Below are positions 40,388 to 54,262 of a DNA stretch of 64,000 bases, piece by piece. A program made the position numbers and the translations under genes. A model generated the notes under the pieces. The model was not told the DNA's origin, made no database searches, and saw only the letters and a list, made by a program, of their open reading frames with translations. Within the stretch, counting starts at the first letter, position 1. Every line of letters begins with the position of its first letter. Source of the stretch: Pseudomonadota bacterium (lineage in GTDB: Bacteria > Myxococcota_A > Polyangia > GCA-2747355); contig JADJTL010000005.1 of the NCBI GenBank assembly GCA_016711215.1, positions 62,001 to 126,000 on the forward strand, given 5' to 3'.

Positions 40388-41367
40388 ATGCTCCGTTCCT
40401 TTTGGCATTTACTCGTCATGCGACTTTCGTTCTTTCTACTCGCTGCGCTCCTCGGCCTGGCCACGCTCGGGGTCGGCGCGGTGGGTCTGCGCTGGCGCGC
40501 GATCGTGCACCAGCAGCAGGCTGGCCCCGCCTCGGGCGCCGCGCCCTCGCGACTGGCCCGGTCGGCGCGGGCCGCCCGCCCCTCCCCTGCGCAAGCAGCG
40601 CCGCTGCCGCCGGAGCAGCGCGCCAGCACTCGACAGGTCTTCAGCGCCCGCAAGCGCCAGGCGGCCATCTTCCTCGAGACGCAGCACGGACCCTTCGACG
40701 ACCTGATCCTCGCCGCCGCGCTGCGCTGGAAGCTGGACCCCTTCCTGCTCAAGGGCTTGCTCGACAACGAATCGGAGCTCGATCCGAGCCGCATGAGCAA
40801 GCGCAGCTATGCCACCCATGGCGGGCGGCGGCTGCTGGTCAGCGGTGGCGCCTTGGGCATCGCCCAGTTCACGGCCGCCGGTGTTCGCGGCGTCAATCGG
40901 CTGCGCGCGCGGCGGCGGCGGCGCGGTGCGCGGGTGTTGTTCTTCGACCTCGATCGGGCCCGGATCTCCGAGGAGGCGATTCCAGCGGCTGCCGAGCTGC
41001 TCGCCCACCTGATCAACCGCTACGGCCGCGACGGCGGCATCACGGCCTATAACGCTGGCGGCGTCGGTGGGCGCGCGGTCAGTCGCCTCGGCTTCTGGCG
41101 CGCACGGCACGCCGGCCGCTTGCGGCGGAGCGGCCTGATCCGCCTCCAGGGCGACCGCTTTCTCCTCAACGTGTTGGCGCGCTCGAGCTGGTACCGGGAA
41201 GGCGCGGGTCTCGACCGGCTCTACGAGCCCGACATCCTGCACCCCTCGAGTCAGCGTTACGTCAGCGCCGCCCCGCCCTCCCCAGGGACCTCGGCGCTCG
41301 CCTCGGCCCGCGCACCCTCGGCGACTACTCCAACAGCGCCTATCGCTATCGCTGATGGTCTAGGCGG

Positions 41368-41371
<4 letters not shown>
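40388..41371 (+). CDS. lytic transglycosylase-like protein (SLT domain)
   Basis: The 327-residue protein has an N-terminal membrane anchor (LSFFLLAALLGLATLGVGAV) and an SLT/goose-lysozyme-like domain from about residue 110: ILAAALRWKLDPFLLKGLLD, NESELDPSRMSKRSY with the likely catalytic Glu, GGALGIAQFTAAGVRGVN and ITAYNAGGVGGRAV. Such enzymes cleave peptidoglycan with formation of 1,6-anhydro ends. A Ser/Ala/Pro-rich tail follows. The stop TAG shares the palindrome CTAG with the dnaE stop on the other strand. Confidence 0.75.
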
Positions 41372-44871
<3,500 letters not shown>

Positions 44872-45077
44872 CCGTGATGCTCCCTTGCGGTCGCCGGCCT
44901 CGGGCCGACGGTGGCCGGCGAGCATAGCGCATCGCGGCCGGCTCCGGGGCCGGCGCCGCGGTCGCAGCAATCAGGCCGCGCGCGTCCAGCGTCAGCCCGC
45001 TCGCCCGCTCGCGCATCCGCCCGCGCATCCAACCCGCGCGGTAACCCTCTAGCTCGCCTTGACCCCGAAGAGCGCTG

Positions 45078-48000
45078 TTAGGCCGGGCCGCGACCACGGC
45101 CGCGCCGGCGCCGCCGCAGCAGCAGGGCGCCCAGGGCCGAGGCCAGGAGGGTGCAGGCCTGCGCCAGGTCCCCGCCTTTCGCCTGACTACAGCCGCAGCC
45201 CCCGGGCTCGGCCGGCGGCCCGAGGGCGCCATCGCCCTGACCGCCGCCATCCGCGACGAGCGAGGGCCCGGCATCGCGCTCGCCAGTGCCGGCATCGCGC
45301 CCGGCCGTCGCCTCGCTCGGCCCGAGCCGCAGCAGCACATAGTCACCATCGCGCGTGAAGGGCCGCTCGGCGCCGCCGATCACAATCCGCGCGAGCTGGG
45401 GCCCCCAGACGCGGAGCTCGGCGCCCGCTGGCCCCTCGCCCAGGAGCTCGAGGCGGGTGCCGGTCGCCTGCCAGTCGAGCTGGAGCGCGGTCAACGCTTC
45501 GCTGCAGCGGACGAGCAGCCGGGCGCCATCGCGCAGCCAGCGCCCCTCCGCGAGCACCACGCGCTGCACGCCCTCGGGGCCGCGCCGCAGCTGACAGAGC
45601 ACGCCGTCGCAGGCCGCCGCGCCGAACGAGCGCTCACTGCCCCCCTGCCCCGCGCCGAGCGCGAGCAGCCGGTCGTCGAAGCTCGGGCCGCGCACGGCCA
45701 CGGCGAGGGCCTGGTCGCTCGCCGTCGCGCTGCTCTCGATCGACGAAAACTCGGTCAGGACCGGTGCCTGACCGTAGGGCTCCAGCAGGCTGAGGAAGGT
45801 GGTCTCCTGCGCACGCCGGCGCGCCATCGCGAAGGGCAACGCCACGAGCGGGTCGGGGCCCGGCGCCTCGCCGACGACCAGCGTCGTGCCCTCCTGCCCG
45901 AGCATGCTGAGGCGCAGGCCCCGGGCTTCGCCCTCGAAGTCAGCCACCGAGACGTCGCCGGCGTCCGCGTAGCTCAGCCGCAGATCGTCGAGGTAAAGCG
46001 CCCCCTGCCGGCCTCCCGCGGCCTGCGCGGTCAGCTCCACCGCGACCCGGGTGGCGGGCAGATCGAAGACCCCGTCGGCATTGCCGCTGTGGTGCCGCCA
46101 GGTCTCGACCGCTGCCAGGTCGAGCGTCTTCCAGCCCGTCCAGTCGATCGGGCCCACGTCGCGCAAGAAGCGCTCGTCGGTCGCGTCGTAGAGCCGAAGG
46201 CCGAGCCGATTACCCGATCCGTCGCCAAAGACCCGCAGCCGAACGCCCGTCGGCCGCTCGGCAATGGGTTCGAGCGTTGGCATGCTGTAGAGCACATAGC
46301 CCGCGGCCGCGCTGAAGTCGTAGGCAAGGCGCCCCGAGCCACGACCCTCCGCGGCTGGCTCGCGCGCCAGGGCGAAGCTGGCGACGACCTCCTTGTCGTT
46401 GACCCACACCGACCCGTAGGGCTTCCCCTCCGGCGACTGGTCGAACGAGACCTGCCACGCCCCCGCAGCCAGCGCGCCGCGCGGGTCGCGCAGGTGCTGA
46501 TAGCCCTGCGCGACAGGCAGCTCGCCGTACGCCTCGAGCGCGACCGGACTGCTCAGGGTCCCCGGGGCATGGTGGATCCAGTCGAGTTGGTGCGCCTGCC
46601 CGTCGGTCGCGACGACGCGATAGCCGTCGACCACGTACTCGGGCGACAGCACCAAGGTGCGCGTCAACGAGGCCGTCGCATACGCCGGCCCGGCGTTCGC
46701 CGTGACCATCGAGAGTGCTGGCGCCGCCACGAAGCGTTGTAGCGCACCGGTTGCCTCGACCTGCGATTGCTCGTCGACCACCACCGTATTGTGCGCCAGA
46801 GTGACCCGATCCCACGTCTTATGGCTGGGCACCGAGTAGGCCTGCGTCCCCGGATCCACGCCCAGGATCCCGCCCTTGGCGTAGAAAACATGGCCCAGCT
46901 TGTCCAGGTGTCCATGCGAGCCGCCGTGCGGACCGAAATCCAAAGCCAGGCAGGACGCCTCTGCGCCCGCGCCGGCACGCAGCACGGCGAAGCCGGCCGC
47001 CGGCAGCACACGGCTCGGGGTGACGAGCGGCGGCGTGGCGGGAACCTCCTCGGCGCCCCAGAGCAACGCGTCGCGTCCGCGACCACTCGGACGCATGAAG
47101 GCCGTCAGGCTCGGGTCGCGATAGCGCTGGTAGCCGACCTCGGAGTAGTAGCGGGCCGTGCTCCACAGGCTCAGAGAGCGGCTGTCGTTGAAGGCCGGCA
47201 GCGTCCCATCCGGCAGCGCGAGCCCCGGCGGCGCTTCGAACATCCCACGCAGCTTCGCGCCGAGCGGGCCCCCATAGGGATCGAGCCCGGCGCGGGCGCC
47301 CATCTCTGCCAGGTTGATCAGCGCATCCAGCGCGTAGAAGTGGTAGCCCCACGATCCCTCGTACCAGACACCGTCCGCGCTGATGCTCTTCCTCAACTGG
47401 AAGTCGAAGCCGTCACTGGCGCTGCGAAACGCACGGGCGATGCCGACGGGATCCTCCATCGCAAAGGCCGCGGCGCCGATGGCGGCGTTATGCCACGACT
47501 GCCAGTTGGAAATACCATGCGGATAGCGCGCGACGACGGCCGCCGCGGCCCGCAGCAGGTGTTGCTCGACATGCAGGCGCTGCGACGCCGTCAGCACCCC
47601 AGCGTCGGCGATCAAATCGTAGGCCCAGGCCACCTCGACCAGCCAGGCGGCCTCATCGAGCGTCTGCGCCTTCACCCGCGCGCCCGACTTCGCCGCGCCA
47701 CCGTCCTTGTCGTGAAGGGGAAGCAGAGCGTAGGCATCAGCGTAGGCTAGGAGAATCTGTGCCGCGCCTTCGGCCGACGGTCGATCGCCGACGAGCTGCC
47801 AGGCCAAGCCCTGATCACGGGCGGCCTGGGCGAGATCGGTGTGCATCCGCGCGTACGCCACCTGATCGTAGGGCCAGCCGCTGTAGGTCGCGCCATCGAC
47901 AGGACAACGATGCGTCAGCGGCGGCGCGTACTGCAGGTTGACGTGGTGCACCGGGCAAACATACCAACCAACCCACTGCCCACCCTCGGGCGGCAGCGCC

Positions 48001-49031
48001 CACTGGCTCAGGCCGTACTTCTTCAGAAACGAGGCGGGCCAGCCCTGCGCCGCCGCCACCACGCCGTCGCGCGCCGCTCGCGCCCAGTCGTGAGCGTCGG
48101 CCCAGGCGCCGATGCGCGCGAAGTCCGCCCGCGTCAAGAGCACACGCGGGTGCTCCCGCTGGGCCAGCGGCACGGCGGCGGCGAGCGACTGCGCGTCGCG
48201 CATCACCCCATCCTCCTGCACCACGAGCAGGGCCGCCTGCAGCACCAGGCGCTTGGCCTCGGTGATCTCTGACGCCGGCACGGTGATCGTCGCGACCGCG
48301 ATCTGCCGCCCGCGCGCCGCCAGCGAGACGACGGCGTTCGCTACGGCGGCCCGGAAGGGGAGGCCCGGCCCAACCTCGAGCGTGAGCCCCAGCCGGCGCG
48401 CCCGCCCGAGCCGATCCTCCAGCGTGACGCTGTAGGTGTAGACGAACTCGGCACCCTGCCAGCCCTGTTCGACCTGCAGCTCGGCGATCGCGCCCGTGCT
48501 GAACGCCAGGTCATCGAAAAGGAGCTCGGTGTCGGCCTGCGGCGTGTTGCCCCAGCCGCTGGCGTGAAAGCTGATGTAGTTGATCCGCTGCCAGCCGACC
48601 GGCTGGCGCGCCCGCTCGAAGTCCTCGAGGCGCAGCTCAAGCAGCTTCCACCCGCGCCAATCCACCACGAACTCCGTCCGGTAGTAGTCGCGGCCCTCGG
48701 CGTCAGCGCGGTCCTCGGAGTCGAGCACCACGGTGATCGCTGCGTTATTGGCCTTCGCTGACCAGACCCAGACAAAGAGCATCCGCTCGCGCGAGAGGTC
48801 CAGCGCGGGGCTGAAGACCTTCTTGATCGTCGGCGTGCGCTCGTGACCATGCCAGCGACCCGCGCCGAGGCCCGCATGAATCGTCAGCCGCTCGGCGTCG
48901 AGCCCGCTCCAATCCGCGACGTCCTCGAAGTCCTCGATCGCCACGTCGGCCCGCGCAGGGCGCCCTGCCAGCACGATTGCGGCGGCGAGGATTGCGTTGC
49001 GAAAGATCTTGGTGCTCATGAGCCTGATCAT
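45078..49031 (-). CDS. MYXO-CTERM polysaccharide lyase, heparinase II/III type
   Basis: The roughly 1317-residue secreted enzyme has a signal peptide (AILAAAIVLAGRPARA) and an N-terminal beta-sandwich of carbohydrate-binding look (VAIEDFEDVADWSGLDAERL). The alpha/alpha-toroid is next, containing SNWQSWHNAAIGAAAFAMED and SISADGVWYEGSWGYHFYAL with His and Tyr candidates for catalysis. A heparinase II/III C-terminal sandwich follows (HGGSHGHLDKLGHVFYAKGG, VTLAHNTVVVDEQSQ), then a second sandwich. The end is an Asp/Gly-rich linker and a MYXO-CTERM tail: GGCGCSQ, a hydrophobic helix LASALGALLL and RRRRRGRGRG. Such proteins are sorted to the cell surface in myxobacteria. The start could be 49031 or 49019. 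Confidence 0.85.
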   Translation of the reverse strand: MIRLMSTKIFRNAILAAAIVLAGRPARADVAIEDFEDVADWSGLDAERLTIHAGLGAGRWHGHERTPTIKKVFSPALDLSRERMLFVWVWSAKANNAAITVVLDSEDRADAEGRDYYRTEFVVDWRGWKLLELRLEDFERARQPVGWQRINYISFHASGWGNTPQADTELLFDDLAFSTGAIAELQVEQGWQGAEFVYTYSVTLEDRLGRARRLGLTLEVGPGLPFRAAVANAVVSLAARGRQIAVATITVPASEITEAKRLVLQAALLVVQEDGVMRDAQSLAAAVPLAQREHPRVLLTRADFARIGAWADAHDWARAARDGVVAAAQGWPASFLKKYGLSQWALPPEGGQWVGWYVCPVHHVNLQYAPPLTHRCPVDGATYSGWPYDQVAYARMHTDLAQAARDQGLAWQLVGDRPSAEGAAQILLAYADAYALLPLHDKDGGAAKSGARVKAQTLDEAAWLVEVAWAYDLIADAGVLTASQRLHVEQHLLRAAAAVVARYPHGISNWQSWHNAAIGAAAFAMEDPVGIARAFRSASDGFDFQLRKSISADGVWYEGSWGYHFYALDALINLAEMGARAGLDPYGGPLGAKLRGMFEAPPGLALPDGTLPAFNDSRSLSLWSTARYYSEVGYQRYRDPSLTAFMRPSGRGRDALLWGAEEVPATPPLVTPSRVLPAAGFAVLRAGAGAEASCLALDFGPHGGSHGHLDKLGHVFYAKGGILGVDPGTQAYSVPSHKTWDRVTLAHNTVVVDEQSQVEATGALQRFVAAPALSMVTANAGPAYATASLTRTLVLSPEYVVDGYRVVATDGQAHQLDWIHHAPGTLSSPVALEAYGELPVAQGYQHLRDPRGALAAGAWQVSFDQSPEGKPYGSVWVNDKEVVASFALAREPAAEGRGSGRLAYDFSAAAGYVLYSMPTLEPIAERPTGVRLRVFGDGSGNRLGLRLYDATDERFLRDVGPIDWTGWKTLDLAAVETWRHHSGNADGVFDLPATRVAVELTAQAAGGRQGALYLDDLRLSYADAGDVSVADFEGEARGLRLSMLGQEGTTLVVGEAPGPDPLVALPFAMARRRAQETTFLSLLEPYGQAPVLTEFSSIESSATASDQALAVAVRGPSFDDRLLALGAGQGGSERSFGAAACDGVLCQLRRGPEGVQRVVLAEGRWLRDGARLLVRCSEALTALQLDWQATGTRLELLGEGPAGAELRVWGPQLARIVIGGAERPFTRDGDYVLLRLGPSEATAGRDAGTGERDAGPSLVADGGGQGDGALGPPAEPGGCGCSQAKGGDLAQACTLLASALGALLLRRRRRGRGRGPA

Positions 49032-49418
49032 GCTGAGATCGTCCCTTCGGAGTCGCCGGCGTCCTTGCGCGGGTGGCAGAGGCCACAAAGCACGCCACCG
49101 CCGCGCGCGTCCTCCAGTGTGACGGGCGACACCTCGAAGTCTGCCCCCCCCAGGAGGATCCGTCAGGACCACGCGGTCGGCGCGCGGAGGCCTGGCGAAC
49201 TGTGATTTTCGAGGACAACCCGCCGGGACGAGGGAGTTCTCGCGACCGCGGGGCCATGCCACGGAAGAAGGGCGGAGCAAACGCGATGCCGGTGCGCAAG
49301 CGAGTGCCGGCGAGTGCCGGCGCGGGGGCTTCGGGCTTCGCCTCCCCGAATGGCATCCTCCTTGCTTTGCCCTGCTCCGCCGATCGCAGGGAGCGATCGC
49401 GCCCCTGGAGAAAAACAA
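49032..49418. other. divergent intergenic region
   Basis: About 390 bases lie between the polysaccharide lyase gene and the divergent gene at 49419. The region presumably holds both promoters. It contains a C8 run near 49143-49152 and a duplicated AGTGCCGGCG at about 49311-49321. No gene is supported. Confidence 0.5.
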
Positions 49419-50844
49419 ATGACTTCGACGACAAGAAAGCTTTTTACCCAGCTGCTGGCAGCGAGCATCGCCACCCTCGCGGCGGGCGCGCCTTCCACGG
49501 CCAGCGCCGGCGGGGGCCGGGGCGGGCCTCCACCAGTGCGGACGATCGACACTCGCTTTACCGGATCGCGGGCCTCCTCGGGCCGAGTTGTCCGGGTGAA
49601 GACGCTGCCGGATGGTTCCAAGACCATCCTTGTGGGCCGGCACCAGGGGGGGGACGCTGACCTCTTTGCGCAGGCTCTTCGTGTCCGCACCGGGTGAGAA
49701 GCGCGGCGAAGGCAGCTCTGAACGTCACCTCGGAGCTGGCCCCGCAAGTGGCCACTCGTCGAGCGGCAAGCGTTCCGCGAAGAGGATTCTGCTGCAGAGC
49801 AACGCCGCCCGTGCGCTGGCCGCGGCGTTCAACCTGAAGCTTCCCACAGCGCCCCGGGACGCGACCAAACTGCTGATTCATGCGCCGATCTACTACTCCA
49901 CTCCGGCCGGGAATGCCGCCGCGCAGAGAGCCGCGCGGGCGGCCGCCGGCGAGGCACTGACCCACTCTTTGGGGCAGCAGCGAACGGATCCGGAAATTGT
50001 CAGGGGTCTGTCGGCTCCCGGGGGTCCCGCAGCGGGCGAGCTGCTCCCGGGCTTTGGTCTCCGAGACGTCCGCGGTGGTAATGACGGCGCCGTCTTGCTG
50101 CCGAAGCTGTCGCCCGCTGGCGGCTTCGCGGGAGCCACGGTGTTCCTCGTCGCAGGGGGGATGCAGAAGGGGAAGGCGATTGACCTAGAACAGGCCCGCG
50201 CCACTATCACGATCGACGACCCAAGACTGGGCGCGGCCGTTGCGTACTGGGCCGAGGTGGGCGGCACGAAGCAATCCAACAACTACCGTTTTGCTAACTT
50301 TCGGGCGGCGCTGCACGAGGCCCTCAAGCGGCAGCTCGATGAAAACAAGCCCCGCGAGGCATCGGTCCTCTCCGCCGACGTCCACCCCATCGCGCGCCCG
50401 CGCGCAGGGCTGAAGGGCCTGGGGGCCGAGATCCTGCAACAGCAAATCAACCAGCCTGCAGCCGTGGTCGGCGACTACAGCAGCGCAGCCCTCTCGCTGA
50501 AGACGGTTGACAGGGGTTACGCAGCTACGGCCGCCATCGTCGCCTTCTCCCCGGCTACCGACACCCCCGGAGCGAACCCGCGGGCGCTAAGCACGCTGGC
50601 CAGGGAGGCCGCCACCCAATGGCTGGGGGCGGTTCGCGACACGCTCTCGCACGGAACGCGGAAACAGGTTCGCGTGCTCATTCCGAGCGCCGACCGTCTC
50701 ACCAACGCAGCCCTGCACAACGCCATCGCGGCGGGCTTGTCTAGCGCCGCAGGTGGGTTCGAAGAAATCCGGGCGAGCGACTCCAGAGCGCAGCAGCACC
50801 CCGGCTTCAGCGTCTACGAGATTACCGTTTACGCCGCTGATTGA
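49419..50844 (+). CDS. secreted protein of unknown function with frameshift at a G8 tract
   Basis: The N-terminus (ATG 49419) is a signal peptide: KLFTQLLAASIATLAAGAPS then TASAGGG. After RVVRVKTLPDGSKTILVGRH and QGG the annotated frame stops at 49697. With 7 instead of 8 G residues at 49646-49653 the reading frame would continue without a stop to 50844, giving one secreted protein of about 475 residues. The long C-terminal part reads LLQSNAARALAAAFNLKLPT, FGLRDVRGGNDGAVLLPKLS and YRFANFRAALHEALKRQLDE. No family recognised. The G8 run may be a sequencing error or a slippage switch. Confidence 0.6.
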
Positions 50845-50950
50845 GCCTCGCCGCGGCGCGGTGAAGCGCCTCTTGCCCCTGCCCGCCCCTGACCGGCCCC
50901 TTCCCGGTCGTCCAAAGCCTGCCTTGATCCTCGGCTCTGGTCGGGGCGGG

Positions 50951-50991
50951 CGTGGTGCGGGACGACGTGGTGCGGGACGACGTGGTGCGGG
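50951..50991. repeat. 15-base tandem repeat
   Basis: The unit CGTGGTGCGGGACGA occurs twice in full and once partially (CGTGGTGCGGG), 2.7 copies, in the gap between two convergent genes. Confidence 0.8.
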
Positions 50992-51057
50992 TGCAACGTC
51001 GTCGGCGCTGAATCCTCGGTCGTGCGGGAGGCCGAGCCTGGCGAGCCGAGGCAGGTG

Positions 51058-51846
51058 CTACTCTCCCGTATCCTCGTAGGCATAGCTGAGCAGGTAGGCG
51101 CCATCGCCCGTCCGCTTCCAGCGGTAGCTGGCCAGCGAGCCGCTGCGACCGGTGCTGCAGGTCGCGTCGCCTGCCGCAGAGAACGCGGCCGGGCAGTCGA
51201 GGTTCTCGATCGGGTCCCAGGCTGAGCTGATCGCCTTGGCGGCCCGTCGACCCTGTCGGCGGGTAAAGGTCCTGGTCCCGCCCTCGCCCTCGGAGGGCGG
51301 CGCGAGGGTCTCCTGGTAGCCAGAGCTCGGGCTGATGAGGGCGAGCAGACCCTTGGTATCGTCTGCTTTGCTGCGGCGAAAGAGCTCCAACATCCACCCC
51401 GCCGGCGTGCGATCTGGGCAGCGCTCGCTGGGGCAGCAGTTCTCCGCGTAGGGTCGCGCCTGCTCGACGGAGAGCGCGCAGCGCCTGCGGTCCAGCGTCA
51501 GCTGGACGACCCAGTACCCTTCGCGGCAGGCACCATCCAATGAGTTGCGTTGCTCGACGATCGTCCCGGCGTCGTTCTGCTGCAGACCGAGAAAGACGAA
51601 GGTGGCCTCGGGGTGGCGCGCCCTCGCCTTGGCCAAATGAGCGGCCATCCAGCGCCGAATCGTTCGGAGCTCGGCCGCCTCGCGCGCGTCGGCCTGGAAC
51701 CCGGGCGCCTCCGGGTCGAGCTTGCAGGGCTGCCGAGCAGCACCAGATCGCGAGACCGCCACGACCGCCAGCAGCGCGAGCACCCCGACGCCACACCTGC
51801 GGCGCCGCGCAGGCCCCGCGCCCGTCCTTGAGTGGCTAGCGTTCAT
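51058..51846 (-). CDS. secreted hypothetical protein, Cys-rich
   Basis: The 262-residue protein starts MNASHSRTGAGP with signal core CGVGVLALLAVVAVS. The mature part has many Cys residues (CKLDPEAPG, ACREGYWVVQLTLDRRRCAL, AENCCPSERCPDRTPAGWML, LDCPAAFSA, ATCSTG), suggesting disulfides, and ends SYAYEDTGE. A longer frame to 51984 is open, but the signal peptide fits the shorter start. No family recognised. Confidence 0.6.
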   Translation of the reverse strand: MNASHSRTGAGPARRRRCGVGVLALLAVVAVSRSGAARQPCKLDPEAPGFQADAREAAELRTIRRWMAAHLAKARARHPEATFVFLGLQQNDAGTIVEQRNSLDGACREGYWVVQLTLDRRRCALSVEQARPYAENCCPSERCPDRTPAGWMLELFRRSKADDTKGLLALISPSSGYQETLAPPSEGEGGTRTFTRRQGRRAAKAISSAWDPIENLDCPAAFSAAGDATCSTGRSGSLASYRWKRTGDGAYLLSYAYEDTGE

Positions 51847-52032
51847 CGCCTTCCCTTCCCTTCGGACTGGCTCAAAGAGCGTCGCCGCCTCACAGCGCTC
51901 GTGGTCTCGCGCTCCGTCTGGCAGCCGCGTCGGCTCGGGCGTCACCACCTCGACGGCGCCCTTCATTCCGATCGCGCCCTTCACCCCGAGGCGAAACGCA
52001 CCCGTGGCGAGTGCGCCGCGTCTGCTCAGGGA

Positions 52033-53424
52033 TTAGGGCGTGTCGCGCACCGGCCATACCCGCCGGGCCTCACTACCCTTGAGGTAGCGCGTGGTGAAGC
52101 CGCTGAAGAGGTAGACACCCCAGGCGTAGTCGGCCCGCGCGAGCAGCGGGTCTGAGGTCGACGACCAGAAGTAGCCGGTGGCGCTGACGTTCAGAAAGGG
52201 CGCATCGGCGGGCAGCGCGGGCTGAGCGCGCGAAAGGTCGACGAGGCTCTGAAGCTCGGTGCGGTTCGGCAGGCGCCAGTCGCTGTGGCCGGCGGCGCAG
52301 TCGGGGTAGGTTCCGTCATTCAGGCCCCGGACGAAGTTCAGGCCCCGCTCCCAACCGACCTGGCCATCCGCGGTGCCGTCGCTGTCGAAGCCCGGGTAGC
52401 GGGTGGCGATACAGTTGGCGTCCTGCAACCAGGTCAGCGCGGTCAAGGCGTCGCTCACCGTGCCATCGCCGCGATCGAGGAAGCGCGGGACGGGCCAGCT
52501 GCGGCCGACGCGCCGCTCTCCGTCCTGCCCCGTGGCGTCACAGTCGACGGCGCTGCCGGCTTCGTCGTAACAGAGAGCCGCGCCCGTGCGGGCGACCGGC
52601 GCGGGGCCCGCGCTGGCACCCGTTCGCACCAGCCAGACGAGACCATGATCGCCCGTCTTGTCGAAGCCGCCGACGCTGCCCCCGACCAGCTCGGCGGTCC
52701 AGGCCTTCTTCAGCTGGCTGGCCATCGTATTGGACGACCAATAGGGCGTTATGCCCACCACGTTGAGAAAGCCGTTGGCGCCGAGCCAGGTGCTGGTATC
52801 TGGCTGGCCGGCATCGAGCAGGCTCTGCAGCTCCTTGAGGTTCGGCAGGCGCCAGTCGCTCGTGCCCGCCGCACAGAGGGGGAAGGTGCCCTCGCGGACG
52901 CCGCGCGCGAAGTTGAGGGCGTGCTGCCAGGTGACCCGGCCGTCGCCGGCCACGCTCGCCGTCGCGTCGGTGTCGACGGCCGCGTAGTGCGTCGCCATGC
53001 AGTTGGCGTCGGCCAACCAGACGAGGCCGGTCAACGCATCCGAGATCGTGCCGTCGGCGGCCGCGACGAAACGCGGCGAAGGCCAGGCCAGACCCGCGCG
53101 CTCGTCAGCGTCTTGACCGGTGCCATCGCAGTCCAGCGCCGCCCCCAGGGCCGAGTAGCAGCCTCGCTGTCCCGTCTGCGCCAGGCGGGTCGATAGCACG
53201 ACCTTGGCGTCAGGCGAGCTCGCGTCGCCCCGCGCCGCCTCGCCGGCGTCCCCGGTGGTAGCATCCGCGCCGCGCTCGGCCCTCGACGCATCGGCCATCG
53301 CATCGGCGACCGGCAGCGCGCGATCGGGAAGGCCCGCGTCGACCGAGCGCGCGCCCCCGCCATCGCTGCAGGCGCAGCACAAACAGATCAGGCTGAGGCC
53401 CGCCCGCGCAAGGATCGGATACAT
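52033..53424 (-). CDS. lipoprotein with two DUF1566 (Lcl C-terminal) domains
   Basis: The 463-residue protein has a signal with lipobox (AGLSLICLCCAC) and an Asp/Ala-rich linker. Two repeats follow: first GTISDALTGLVWLADANCMA with TSDWRLPNLKELQSLLDAGQ and YWSSNTMASQ, second GTVSDALTALTWLQDANCIA with HSDWRLPNRTELQSLVDLSR and YFWSSTSDPL. Each is a DUF1566/Lcl-type domain, common in large secreted proteins of Deltaproteobacteria and linked to surface attachment. The repeat pair arose by internal duplication. The REP array begins about 50 bases upstream of its start. Confidence 0.85.
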   Translation of the reverse strand: MYPILARAGLSLICLCCACSDGGGARSVDAGLPDRALPVADAMADASRAERGADATTGDAGEAARGDASSPDAKVVLSTRLAQTGQRGCYSALGAALDCDGTGQDADERAGLAWPSPRFVAAADGTISDALTGLVWLADANCMATHYAAVDTDATASVAGDGRVTWQHALNFARGVREGTFPLCAAGTSDWRLPNLKELQSLLDAGQPDTSTWLGANGFLNVVGITPYWSSNTMASQLKKAWTAELVGGSVGGFDKTGDHGLVWLVRTGASAGPAPVARTGAALCYDEAGSAVDCDATGQDGERRVGRSWPVPRFLDRGDGTVSDALTALTWLQDANCIATRYPGFDSDGTADGQVGWERGLNFVRGLNDGTYPDCAAGHSDWRLPNRTELQSLVDLSRAQPALPADAPFLNVSATGYFWSSTSDPLLARADYAWGVYLFSGFTTRYLKGSEARRVWPVRDTP

Positions 53425-53474
53425 GCTTGGCCCCTCCGATTGTCAGCAATGAAGGAGGCTACCAGAGAAAAGAA

Positions 53475-54236
53475 GAAGGGTCCCCCAAGGGTCCCGACCC
53501 AGGGTGAGCGCATCCAAACGCGAAAAGGGTCCCGACCCGGGTTACGAAAAGCGAAAAGGGTCCCGACCCGGGTTGATAAAAGCCCAAGGGCCCCGACCCG
53601 CCAAGGGCCCCGACCCGGGTTGAAGAAGGGCCCCGAGAACCGAGAAGGGCCCCGACCCAGAGGGCCCCGACCCGGGTTGATGGGTTCGGCCCAAGGGCCC
53701 CAAGGGCCCCGACCCGGGTTGATGGGTTCGAAGGGTCCCGACCCGGGTTGATGAAAAAGGGTCCCGACCTAAAAGGGTCCCGACCCGGGTTGATAAAAGG
53801 GTCCCGACCCGTAAAAGCGAGAAGCCCAAGGGCTGACCCGGGTTGAAGGCCCAAGGGCCCCAACCCGCCCAAGGCCCCGACCCGGGTTGAAGAAGGGCCC
53901 CGAGAAACCGAAAGGGCCCCGAGAAGGGCCCCGACCCGGGTTGATGGGTTCGGCCCAAGGGCCCCAAGGGCCCTGACCCGACTAAAGGGTCCCGACCCGG
54001 GTTGATAAAGGGTCCCGACCCGGGTTGATAAAAGGGTCCCGACCCGTAAAAGCGAGAAGCCCAAGGGCCCCGACCCGGGTTAGGGCCCCGACCCGCAAAA
54101 GGGTCCCGACCCGGGTTGATAAAACCCAAGGGCCCCGACCCGGGTTAGGGCCCCGACCCGCAAAAGGGTCCCGACCCGGGTTGATAAAAGGGTCCCGGCG
54201 AAAGCCCAAGGGCCCCGACCCGGGTTGATGGGTTCG
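53475..54236. repeat. large REP-like array, block 1
   Basis: About 16 full copies of the unit CCCGACCCGGGTTGAT lie in 760 bases, each with preceding GGGT or GGGC. Both forms, GGGTCCCGACCC and GGGCCCCGACCC, contain short palindromes (GGGCCC, CCCGGG, ACCCGGGT). Between full units are fragments such as GGGCCCCGACCCGCC and linkers GATAAAA, GATGGGTTCG, GAAGAAGG. Spacing varies from 24 to about 95 bases, so it is not a CRISPR. It runs from just upstream of the DUF1566 gene to the captured RAYT fragment. Confidence 0.92.
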
Positions 54237-54262
54237 GGATACGCGCGGTCAGGGTGCACCGG

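Noticed and set aside
53459..54209. Long minus-strand proteins in the repeat array (periodic NPGRDPF/QPGSGPF peptides)
   Set aside because: The periodic peptides are simply translations of the DNA repeats; frames change between units and no start region or domain is seen.
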